The notes beneath the pieces are model-generated. The model was not told the DNA's origin, searched no databases, and saw only the letters and a list, made by a program, of their open reading frames with translations. A DNA stretch of 35,906 nt, taken from assembly GCA_017436605.1 (NCBI GenBank), contig JAFSCW010000144.1, positions 1-35,906 of the forward strand, given 5' to 3'. This DNA comes from Clostridia bacterium. GTDB taxonomy: Bacteria; Bacillota; Clostridia; Christensenellales; Aristaeellaceae. Every line of letters begins with the position of its first letter. Position 1 is the stretch's first letter. This document shows positions 8,711 through 15,700 of the stretch, in pieces. The position numbers and the translations under genes are program-made.

Positions 8711-8831
8711 GTGTGGACAGGCGACACAAGAATACACCTGCTCCGGCGCTTTTCCTTCATTTATCGTGTTCACTTGTGTCGAATCATGGATAAAGTTTTT
8801 TCATTTGAATATATCGGTTCGGCCGGATTGG

Positions 8832-9566
8832 TCAGATGTACCCGCCGTCCACGCCGAGCACCTGCCCGGTGATGAAGGCAGCCTCGTCCGAGAGCAGGAA
8901 CGCGGCGGCAGATGCTACGTCCTGCGGCGTGCCAAGGCGGCCAAGCGGCGTCTCCTCCGCCAGTATGGCCTTCGTCTCCTCGCTGTGCTCGTCCATCATC
9001 GCCGTGTCGATCACGCCCGGTGCGATGCAGTTGACCCTCACCCCGCTGGGGCCCAGCTCCTTGGCCAGCGCGCGGGTCATGCCGATGAGCGCGGCCTTGC
9101 TCGCGGAATACGCGACCTCGCACGAAGCGCCGACCCGGCCCCACATGCTCGAGATCGTGACAATCGCGCCGCTGCGGCGGGAGACCATGCCCGGCGCCAG
9201 CGCGCGGATGAGATAAAACGCGCCGGATACGTTCACGTCCATCACCCGCTTCCACTGCACGTCGGTCATATCCGTGAAAAGCCCGGTATGCGACACGCCC
9301 GCGCAGAGCACAAGGGCGTCCACGCGATGATACAGCCGCAGGATCTCCCCGCACATCTCGCCCGCCGCCTCGCTGCTGGAAAGATCGCAGCTGACGGCAT
9401 GGGCGTCCAGCCCCTCGCTGCATAACTGCTGCGCCAGCGCCTGCGCCTTTTCGGCGCTGCTGTTGCCGTGGACGAGCACGGTATATCCCCTTTCAGCCAG
9501 CGCGCGCGCGCAGGCTGCGCCGATGCCGCCGGAAGCGCCCGTTACGAGCGCGATTTTCTTGGCCAT
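8832..9566 (-). CDS. SDR-family oxidoreductase (FabG-like)
   Basis: This 244-aa cytoplasmic NAD(P)H-dependent short-chain dehydrogenase/reductase has a Rossmann fold. The cofactor motif TGASGGIG is at 9-16. LCAG (87-90) stands in for the usual NNAG. The catalytic residues are Ser139/140 in TISS and the YSASK motif (Tyr153, Lys157). PG at the APGVIDT stretch and the C-terminal VDGGY are typical of FabG-like enzymes (3-oxoacyl-ACP reductase). The start has AAGGAG 4 nt upstream. The gene stands alone rather than in a fatty-acid synthesis cluster, so the substrate may be a different ketone. It lies on the origin side opposite dnaA. Confidence 0.88.
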   Translation of the reverse strand: MAKKIALVTGASGGIGAACARALAERGYTVLVHGNSSAEKAQALAQQLCSEGLDAHAVSCDLSSSEAAGEMCGEILRLYHRVDALVLCAGVSHTGLFTDMTDVQWKRVMDVNVSGAFYLIRALAPGMVSRRSGAIVTISSMWGRVGASCEVAYSASKAALIGMTRALAKELGPSGVRVNCIAPGVIDTAMMDEHSEETKAILAEETPLGRLGTPQDVASAAAFLLSDEAAFITGQVLGVDGGYI

Positions 9567-9581
9567 ATTGCTCCTTCATCC

Positions 9582-9611
9582 TTGACGGCAGACCCTGCCG
9601 CAAGGTATCAT
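9582..9611 (+). promoter_or_regulatory. Promoter for the ArsC-like gene
   Basis: TTGACG (9582-9587), an 18-nt spacer and TATCAT (9606-9611), followed by a 53-nt leader. On the other strand a TATAAT at 9635-9640 with a weak -35 may serve the SDR gene. If so, the two promoters face each other and their transcripts overlap. Confidence 0.5.
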
Positions 9612-9664
9612 AGATCAGATGGATTTCATTCTTTATTATACAGGAAAACCCGGAGGTTGACCAT

Positions 9665-10015
9665 ATGGGACTGCAGATTTACGCCGGAAAGGGCTTTGAC
9701 ACCCAGAAGGCCGAACGCTTCTTCAAGGAGCGCCGCATCGCCTATCAGCGCGTGGACGTGCTTAAATACGGCATCGGCCGCCGCGAGCTGGAAAGCGTCG
9801 CCGCCGCCGTCGGTCTGGATGGTCTTTGCGATAAGGATTCCAAAGCATACCGCGAGAGCGTGATCGCCTACACCCAGAGCCGGGAGACCATCCTCTGTGG
9901 CCTGATGGAAAAGCCGCAGCTGCTGCGCCTGCCCATCGTGCGCAACGGGCGCAGGGCGACCGCCGGCTATGCGCCCGATATCTGGGAACAGTGGATTGCC
10001 GATGGCATCAAATAA
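9665..10015 (+). CDS. ArsC/Spx-family protein lacking the catalytic cysteine
   Basis: This 116-aa thioredoxin-fold protein has the ArsC-family length and order. It has the N-terminal beta strand LQIYAGKGFDTQKAERFFKE, the strand IAYQRVDV, a helical insert and the cis-Pro region LLRLPIVRNGRRATAGY near 87-105. Where arsenate reductases and Spx carry Cys (around residues 9-12) this protein has K-G-F-D. It therefore cannot run the normal arsenate/thiol chemistry through that Cys. Cys55 and Cys78 are not at the redox position. Its role is unknown; an Spx-like binding role without redox sensing is possible. CGGAGG sits 8 nt before the ATG. The sortase gene follows 34 bp downstream, so the two may be co-transcribed. 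Confidence 0.8.
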   Translation: MGLQIYAGKGFDTQKAERFFKERRIAYQRVDVLKYGIGRRELESVAAAVGLDGLCDKDSKAYRESVIAYTQSRETILCGLMEKPQLLRLPIVRNGRRATAGYAPDIWEQWIADGIK

Positions 10016-10049
10016 GGCGCCCATCACCCTACCAAAGGATTGAAAGCAC

Positions 10050-11168
10050 ATGCAGAAAAAAAGAAGGCCCGGCGCGCCGCGCCGCCGCATCCAGGGAACG
10101 CGCAGCACGCAGACGCGCTACGATTACTATGTTCCTGAAACCTACCGCAGAAAAAAGGAAAAGAAGCTGCTCCTCGCCGCCGCCATGCTCGTGTGCGTCG
10201 TCGTGCTGATCGTCAGCGCCGTGAACATCTTCTCCTATCTGTTCGACTTCGTCCGCTCCCGGCAGGCTTCCCGCGCGATGCGCGAGACCTACTACGAGGA
10301 GCTCGCCGCCGAGCAAGCGGCGCAGGAACAGGCCGAAAGCGCCGCCATGACCGCCGAGCAGGAAGAAGCGGCAAAGGAAGAAGCGGCGCAGGACGCTCCG
10401 CCGCAGGCAGGCGCAGCGCCCGAAAACGCGCCCGCGGCTCAGGAATCCATCCTGCCGCAGGAAAGCGCAGCGCCCGTCGCGAGCCCCGCGCCGACCGAGA
10501 AGCCCTCGTATCTCGTGCCGATGGATTATCCGAAAAACCCCTACGCCAAGGTGACCAATCGCTTCGCCAAGCTCCAGCGCCAGAACAAGGACATCGTCGG
10601 CTGGCTGAAGATCGACGGGCTGATCGACGAGGCCGTCGTCCAGAGGGACAACGAATACTACCTGCGCCGCGATTACCTCGGCTATCACAACGTCAACGGC
10701 GCGGTCTTCCTCGATCAGCAGTGCCGGCTCGATACGCGCCCCTATACGCTCCTGCTCTACGCGCACAACATGAAAAACGGCCTGATGTTCGGCTGCCTGC
10801 GCAATTACGAGGACATCGGCTTCTACCGCAAGAACCCGATCATCACCTTCGATACCGCCTATGAAAACGGCCGCTACGTCATCTTCGCCGTCGGCACGAT
10901 CAGCCTCGACCGGACGGACTGGGCCTTTGTCGATTTCGGCAAGCTGATGTCCTCCTCCATCGACTGGCGCGAGGACGTGCTCTATCAGCTGAAGCTCAAT
11001 TCGCGCTATACCAGCGTCATCGACGTCCGGCCCGACGATCAGATTCTCATGCTCGTCACCTGCGTGGACGACGACACCGAGCGCCGCGTCGTCGCCGCGC
11101 GCCGCATCCGCGAGGGCGAGGACGAGCAGAAGCTCTACGACCGTCTCCAGCGCGTGCATACCCAGTAA
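10050..11168 (+). CDS. Class B sortase
   Basis: This 372-aa membrane-anchored transpeptidase should cleave a sorting signal on secreted proteins and join them to the cell wall. A basic N-terminus is followed by one membrane segment (40-62), then an Ala/Glu/Pro-rich spacer (about 75-150) that crosses the wall zone. The sortase barrel is at about 160-360. Catalytic His239 is in YAHNMKNG, Cys338 in LVTC, and the Arg is R345 or R346 just before VVAARR. The 75-residue low-complexity spacer is longer than in many SrtB proteins. AAAGGA lies 10 nt before the ATG. No adjacent pilin or sorting-signal substrate is visible, so it is probably a housekeeping-type class B enzyme acting at a distance. Confidence 0.9.
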   Translation: MQKKRRPGAPRRRIQGTRSTQTRYDYYVPETYRRKKEKKLLLAAAMLVCVVVLIVSAVNIFSYLFDFVRSRQASRAMRETYYEELAAEQAAQEQAESAAMTAEQEEAAKEEAAQDAPPQAGAAPENAPAAQESILPQESAAPVASPAPTEKPSYLVPMDYPKNPYAKVTNRFAKLQRQNKDIVGWLKIDGLIDEAVVQRDNEYYLRRDYLGYHNVNGAVFLDQQCRLDTRPYTLLLYAHNMKNGLMFGCLRNYEDIGFYRKNPIITFDTAYENGRYVIFAVGTISLDRTDWAFVDFGKLMSSSIDWREDVLYQLKLNSRYTSVIDVRPDDQILMLVTCVDDDTERRVVAARRIREGEDEQKLYDRLQRVHTQ

Positions 11169-11255
11169 ATCAAAGCGTTCTCCCCCCTTCGGGGCGAGAA
11201 CGCTTTGATATTGATCGTCTGATCTTCCTTCCCCATCGGAGAGGGAAGCTTTTTT
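11169..11255 (+). terminator. Tandem hairpins after the sortase gene
   Basis: A perfect 14-bp inverted repeat (11169-11182 with 11196-11209) starts directly after the stop codon but lacks a U-tract. A second hairpin, CTTCCC (11228-11233) with GGGAAG (11243-11248), is followed by CTTTTTT and looks like the intrinsic terminator. Confidence 0.7.
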
Positions 11256-11261
11256 GCATGC

Positions 11262-11293
11262 AAAAGCCGCTCCTCATGCATCAGGGAGCGGCT
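11262..11293 (-). terminator. Terminator of the secreted-protein gene at 11306
   Basis: On the minus strand AGCCGCTCC (11285-11293 reversed) pairs with GGAGCGGCT (11265-11273 reversed) and is followed by TTTT. Confidence 0.75.
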
Positions 11294-11305
11294 GTATACT
11301 TCGGT

Positions 11306-12019
11306 TTATTCCGCCGTCAGCGCGCCGTCGTCCACGCGGTAGCCGTCGCCGTCCACGGTGAGCGTCAGCTGCGCCGCGCCTTCAAGCGGCTGCTGCGTCT
11401 GCGTGTCCGTCATCGTGATGGTCAGCACGGGATTTTTCGCGCCCGCGCTGGGCGTCTGATCGCTCCAGACGACGGTCTCGCCGTCGCTCTGGGCGCGCAC
11501 GCCGACGCTCGCATAGGAGCCCGTCATCGCGTCCCATTTGAGGAAGACGCCGCTCGTGCTGCCCAGCTCAAAGGACACGTCCAGCGGCGCGCCGCTTTCA
11601 TCCAGCAGGGTCAGCGTCAGCATCAGGCCGGAGAGCGAGCTGTCCTGCGGCGTATAGCGGCGCATGGTATCGAGCTGGAGCGTTCTCCCGCCGGAGAGCG
11701 GCACGCTCAGCGCGACGAGCGTATCCTCCTCGCGCAGATAGCCGAGCACGCCCGGCATGTAATTGGCCAGCACGGAGCCGTAGCCGCCGTTCTGGAAAAA
11801 ATCGCCCATCTGGGCATCGCGCCAGATTTCGCGTTCCTCCTCGGAGAGCAGGCCGCGCGCGACGATCATCTCCTCCAGCTCCGAAAGGAACGCCGCATAG
11901 CTGTCCTCGAGCTCAAGCAGATCGTCGACGCTCAGCAGCGGATCGCCCTCGGCCGCAGGCGCGCCCGCGGGCATGAGCATCAGCGCGATCATCACGACCG
12001 CCATCCATATCCTGCGCAT
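11306..12019 (-). CDS. Secreted protein of unknown function
   Basis: This 237-aa protein begins MRRIWMAVVMIALMLMPAGA and then PAAEGD, a clear signal peptide with likely cleavage after APA at about residue 23. The mature part is acidic. A helical N-terminal half (LLSVDDLLELEDSYAAFLSE, LLSEEEREIWRDAQ) is followed by a beta-rich C-terminal half with LMLTLTLLD, PVLTITMTDTQTQQPL and AQLTLTVDGDGY. I do not recognise the family. The start is the ATG at 12019, 7 nt after AAAGGAAGG; the in-frame GTG 6 nt upstream sits too close to that site. It lies 55 bp downstream of the phosphodiester-glycosidase-family gene on the same strand and is likely co-transcribed with it. Confidence 0.75.
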   Translation of the reverse strand: MRRIWMAVVMIALMLMPAGAPAAEGDPLLSVDDLLELEDSYAAFLSELEEMIVARGLLSEEEREIWRDAQMGDFFQNGGYGSVLANYMPGVLGYLREEDTLVALSVPLSGGRTLQLDTMRRYTPQDSSLSGLMLTLTLLDESGAPLDVSFELGSTSGVFLKWDAMTGSYASVGVRAQSDGETVVWSDQTPSAGAKNPVLTITMTDTQTQQPLEGAAQLTLTVDGDGYRVDDGALTAE

Positions 12020-12074
12020 GGGCACACCTTCCTTTCGTCTCCTTCGGGCAGGTTTATCGGGCTGCAGCCGTGTC

Positions 12075-13268
12075 TTACTGCGGATTGGCCATGAACATCA
12101 GCACGTCGCTGACGGAGCGCTCCTTGCCGCCGGAGGGCATGTTGATGACCTCGCCCAGGAAATACAGCGTCGTCGAGCCGCCGCCGTCGAGGTTGAAGGC
12201 GAACTCCACACCCTCCTCCAGAAACAGCCTCTGCAGCTGCGGGATGCTCGCGCCGGTGGAATAGCCGTCGCGGCGGCCATCGACGACGATGACGACGTAA
12301 TGCAGCGGGCCCTTCTGGCCGATGGCGGTTCGCGGCTCGTAATAGCCCTCGTTGCAGTTGACGTAAAACGACTTGAGCGGCAGCTCCGCCGCCTCTCCGT
12401 TTTCCACCAGCACGGGGCCGAATTCAAACGTCTGCCAGGTATTCTCCTGCTCGAGCTTGTTGGCCACAAGGCCCTGCTTGCCCGATCGGTCCGTCTGCGC
12501 GGACATGTTGCCGTTTTCATCCACGACCAGCAGATGATGCTTTTTGATGTTCTGGCGGCGCAGCACCTCGCCGTTGCGGATGATGACGCCGTCGCGGTGA
12601 TAGCGGCAGAAGTCCGCGTTGATCGCCAGCACCGGGCTGTAGCGGCCCGCGATATCGCTGACGGCCTCATAGATGCCGCTGCGGAAATCGTCGCCGGCGA
12701 ACGCCGTGCGCAGCTGGCTGATGTCGCTCAGCCGGATATCGCAGACGAAATAGGTAATGCCGTCCTTCTGCTTCTGCTCGATGGAGACGCTCATCTTCTC
12801 CGTCTCATAGGCAAGCTCGCCCGGCTCATAGAGCTTGAAGCGCGGCGTCGGCTCGGGCGTGACGTTCGGATCGGGCGTCGCCATGGCGACCTCGATCTGC
12901 TGCATCTGCGCCTCGGTATTGAATTCAATCGCCGCGGCCAGCTCGCTGTCCGGCTCGGGCGTCGGTCCCGGGAGCACCTTGATCGTCTTCTCGTTCTGCA
13001 CGGCGGCCCAGTCCTCAAACCGCTCCTGCACGCTGGGCACCTCGCCCATCGGCGCGCTCGCGTTGCAGAAAAACAGGAGCAGCACCGCGCAGAGCACGCC
13101 CATCAGAAAGCGGTCGCTGCCCGTGTGAATCCGCGGCAGATCGAAATACCGCTTGCGGAAACGGCTCGCGTGCTCCACGCGCGTTTCCTCCTGCGGCGGC
13201 AGATCATACCGCCTGGTCGGGGTACGCCTGAAAGAATCCAGCCCCCTTGCTCTTCTCTTTGCCGGCAT
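12075..13268 (-). CDS. Membrane-anchored phosphodiester glycosidase (NAGPA/DUF2233) family protein
   Basis: This 397-aa protein has a basic cytoplasmic N-terminus and one membrane segment near 56-72 (FLMGVLCAVLLLFFC). A Pro/Thr/Glu linker (about 95-145, PGPTPEPDSE, DPNVTPEPTPR) separates it from an outward-facing NAGPA-type domain (about 150-397). Hallmarks are PVLAINADF, then HYVVIVVDGRR, the strongly conserved FNLDGGGSTTLYF, and the C-terminal VSDVLMFM. Members remove sugar groups attached through a phosphodiester, so cell-wall polymers are plausible substrates. The start at 13268 has GGAAAGGGG 7 nt upstream; ten more residues upstream are possible but have no ribosome site. Confidence 0.85.
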   Translation of the reverse strand: MPAKRRARGLDSFRRTPTRRYDLPPQEETRVEHASRFRKRYFDLPRIHTGSDRFLMGVLCAVLLLFFCNASAPMGEVPSVQERFEDWAAVQNEKTIKVLPGPTPEPDSELAAAIEFNTEAQMQQIEVAMATPDPNVTPEPTPRFKLYEPGELAYETEKMSVSIEQKQKDGITYFVCDIRLSDISQLRTAFAGDDFRSGIYEAVSDIAGRYSPVLAINADFCRYHRDGVIIRNGEVLRRQNIKKHHLLVVDENGNMSAQTDRSGKQGLVANKLEQENTWQTFEFGPVLVENGEAAELPLKSFYVNCNEGYYEPRTAIGQKGPLHYVVIVVDGRRDGYSTGASIPQLQRLFLEEGVEFAFNLDGGGSTTLYFLGEVINMPSGGKERSVSDVLMFMANPQ

Positions 13269-13505
13269 CCGCGTGCCCCTTTCCTGCCAAAATCTCATTG
13301 TATATTATACTGGTCTTTTCCTGCCGTGTCAAACGATTGGGAAAAATGTCATATTGCGCGCCGCCAACGGGAGGCGCAGAGCCCCTCCCCTGCAAATCCG
13401 GAGTTTGCTCAGTTCGTAATCTTTCAGTTTCTTCCATGTCCTTTTCAATCAACGGACGCATGCTGTCTTCGTATATGCTGACATACTATGCAACGAGGTG
13501 CAGAC

Positions 13506-13633
13506 CCTTGGCTCTCCCTTTGGGAGAGCTGTCACCGCAGGTGACTGAGAGGGTGTTGATCTTTGGTATGGCTATTATTTACCCTCTCCGTCCTCGCCGT
13601 GCTCGGCCGCCTCTCCCAAAGGGAGAGACAAGG
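13506..13633. repeat. Palindromic MITE-like repeat
   Basis: Terminal arms 13506-13528 and 13611-13633 are inverted copies that match at 22 of 23 positions, built around CTCTCCCTTTGGGAGAG. Inside them lie GTCACC/GGTGAC and GAGAGGGT/ACCCTCTC inverted pairs, so the 128-bp unit folds on itself at several levels. It has no coding capacity. Related palindromes are common in intergenic regions of gut Clostridia, from memory. Confidence 0.7.
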
Positions 13634-13744
13634 ATGCTTGTGCGGTACACCGAAAGGTATATAGAAGCGCGCCCTCATGATTCGATAAAATTCGATAAAA
13701 TTCGATCAATTGAGATTCGGCGCCTTTCCTCATTTGTCCCCCGC

Positions 13745-13776
13745 AAAAAAGCCGCCGGAGCTTTTCCGACGGCTTT
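13745..13776 (-). terminator. Terminator of the ABC transporter gene
   Basis: AAAGCCGCCGGA (13748-13759) and TCCGACGGCTTT (13765-13776) pair with one mismatch. On the minus strand the stem is followed by a T-run. Confidence 0.8.
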
Positions 13777-13792
13777 AAGCATGAAACATGGG

Positions 13793-15565
13793 TTAATCGC
13801 TCAGCGCGGCGCCCGCAGCCAGATCGGCATAGACGCCGCCCCGGGCGACGAGCTCGGCGTGCGTGCCGCGCTCGAGGATGCCGTGTTCGCCAATGACGAT
13901 GATCTCGTCCGCGTTTTTGATGGTGGAGAGCCTGTGCGCGATCACCAGCGTCGTGCGGCCCTTCGCCAGGCGGTCAAACGCCGCCTGAATCTTGCGCTCC
14001 GTGGCGGTATCCAGCGCGCTGGTCGCCTCGTCGAGGATCAGCACGCGCGGGTTCTTGAGGAAGATACGTGCGATGGACACGCGCTGCTTCTGTCCGCCGG
14101 AGAGCATGATGCCGCGTTCGCCGACGACGGTGTCGTAGCCGTTGGGCATGCGCATGATGTCGTCGTGGATCTCGGCAAGCTTCGCAGCCTCGATCACCTC
14201 GTCCATCGTCGCCGACGGCTTGCCGTAGCGGATGTTTTCCAGAATCGTGCCGGCAAAGAGGAACACGTCCTGCTGGACGATGCCGATGTTGGCGCGCAGA
14301 TCCGCGAGCTTCACATCGCGGATGTCCTGCCCGTCGACGGTGATGCTGCCGGCGGTCGTCTCATAGAACCGGGGAATCAGCTGGCAGAGCGTGGACTTGC
14401 CGCCGCCGCTGGGGCCGACCAGCGCGAGCATCTCGCCCGGGCGGATGTGCAGGTTCACATGCTCGAGCACGGCTTCCTTCTCCTTGTCGTAGGTGAAGGT
14501 CACGTCCTTGAATTCGATTTCGCCCTCGACGCTTTCAAGCGGCTTGGCCTCCGGGCTGTCGGTGATATCCGGCGTCTCGTGCATGATCGCGCGGAAGCGC
14601 TGGAAACCCGCCATGCCCTGCGTGAACTGTTCGGTGAACTGCGTGAGCTTGCGGATCGGGCTCTGGACGCTGGCGACGTACATGTTGAAGGTGACCAGCG
14701 TCGCGATATCCATCTGCTCCTTCATGATGAGGTAGCTGCCCGCGCAGATGACGGACAGGCTCATCAGGTTCATCATCAGCTCCGTGCCGGAGAAGAAGCT
14801 CGCCATGACCTTGTAATAGCCGCTCCTCGCCTCGACATACCGGCCCGTGCATTCCGAGAACTTGCGGATCTCCTCCGCCTCGTTGCCGAACGCCTTGGCC
14901 ACGCGGATGCCGGAAATCGAGCTTTCGATCTCGGCGTTGATCGCCGCCGTGCGCTGCTTGACCGCGCGGGAAACCTTCATCATCCGGCTGCGGCGCATGG
15001 CGACGAAGATCACAATCAGCGGCACGCTGACCATCAGCACCAGCGCCAGCTTCCATTGGATGCCCCAAAGGACGATGAACGCGCCCATCAGCGTGACGAA
15101 AGAAATGAACAGATCCTCCGGCCCGTGATGCGCCAGCTCCGTGATTTCGAACAGGTCGTTCGTCACGCGGCTCATCAGAAGGCCCGTGCGGTTCTTGTCG
15201 TAGAAGCTGAAGCCCAGCTTCTGCATATGCGCGAAGATCGCCGCGCGCATATCCGCCTCGATATGCACGCCCATGACATGGCCCAGATAGGTGACCAGCC
15301 ACTGCGCCGTCGTGCGGATGAGGAACATGACGAGCATCAGACACGCCATCAGCGTAAACGTGCGCATGAGCTGATTGGGAATGTAGTCGTAGAGCACCTT
15401 CCGGGTGAAGACCGGGAAGAGGATATCCACCAGGGAGATCACCGATGCACAGGTCATGTCCAGCAGGAACATGCGCATGTGCGGCTTATAAAATGCGGCA
15501 AACTCGCGAATCGCGCCCTTCTTTGGCGCGGCCTTGTCTTCAAAGGCGGGCTTTGTCTGTGCCAT
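13793..15565 (-). CDS. ABC-type exporter, fused membrane and ATPase half-transporter
   Basis: This 590-aa protein has a type IV exporter membrane domain at about 20-330 with six membrane segments. The nucleotide-binding domain follows at about 350-585. Walker A is GPSGGGKST (384-392), the Q-loop is near 431, the signature is LSGGQ (488-492) and Walker B is LILDEA (509-514). The D-loop SALD and switch His (VIAHRLST) are intact. It is therefore a complete catalytic half-transporter, probably a homodimer because no partner half is adjacent. It is MsbA/LmrA-like and exports lipids, drugs or peptides. AAGGAG precedes the ATG by 5 nt. It lies 135 bp after the MATE gene on the same strand, but a hairpin in between suggests partial uncoupling. 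Confidence 0.9.
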   Translation of the reverse strand: MAQTKPAFEDKAAPKKGAIREFAAFYKPHMRMFLLDMTCASVISLVDILFPVFTRKVLYDYIPNQLMRTFTLMACLMLVMFLIRTTAQWLVTYLGHVMGVHIEADMRAAIFAHMQKLGFSFYDKNRTGLLMSRVTNDLFEITELAHHGPEDLFISFVTLMGAFIVLWGIQWKLALVLMVSVPLIVIFVAMRRSRMMKVSRAVKQRTAAINAEIESSISGIRVAKAFGNEAEEIRKFSECTGRYVEARSGYYKVMASFFSGTELMMNLMSLSVICAGSYLIMKEQMDIATLVTFNMYVASVQSPIRKLTQFTEQFTQGMAGFQRFRAIMHETPDITDSPEAKPLESVEGEIEFKDVTFTYDKEKEAVLEHVNLHIRPGEMLALVGPSGGGKSTLCQLIPRFYETTAGSITVDGQDIRDVKLADLRANIGIVQQDVFLFAGTILENIRYGKPSATMDEVIEAAKLAEIHDDIMRMPNGYDTVVGERGIMLSGGQKQRVSIARIFLKNPRVLILDEATSALDTATERKIQAAFDRLAKGRTTLVIAHRLSTIKNADEIIVIGEHGILERGTHAELVARGGVYADLAAGAALSD

Positions 15566-15608
15566 GCGTTCTCCTTTTGTCTTTCTGCTTTGCGATTTGC
15601 TTCAGCCG

Positions 15609-15638
15609 TTATTCTGAATTCTGTTATTCTGAATTCTG
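15609..15638. repeat. Perfect 15-bp tandem duplication
   Basis: TTATTCTGAATTCTG occurs twice back to back (15609-15623 and 15624-15638) just upstream of the ABC gene, beyond its ribosome site. It could alter spacing or a protein site there. Confidence 0.75.
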
Positions 15639-15639
15639 A

Positions 15640-15663
15640 AAAATCTGCCGGCAGACGCCGGCA
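15640..15663 (-). terminator. Terminator of the MATE gene
   Basis: TGCCGGC (15646-15652) and GCCGGCA (15657-15663) form a 7-bp stem with a 4-nt loop. On the minus strand GATTTTTC follows. Confidence 0.65.
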
Positions 15664-15700
15664 TAAAAGTCCGAAAAAATCCGATATGGAAGCGGGCGGC

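Larger units (their letters stand above)
13269..13792. other. Intergenic region with repeats and no convincing gene
   Basis: This 524-bp gap holds a 26-nt arm of a repeat family at 13369-13394 (see 22357-22430), the palindromic element at 13506-13633, a 10-bp tandem repeat TTCGATAAAA at 13681-13700 with a third partial copy, and the ABC-gene terminator. I see no gene with a ribosome site. Confidence 0.6.

Noticed and set aside
8607..9425. Plus-strand frame running from the origin into the SDR gene
   Set aside because: It starts in the terminator-like hairpin, covers DnaA boxes and is antisense to a clear SDR gene.
13681..13707. Start of a CRISPR array
   Set aside because: The repeat unit is only 10 bp with no spacers.
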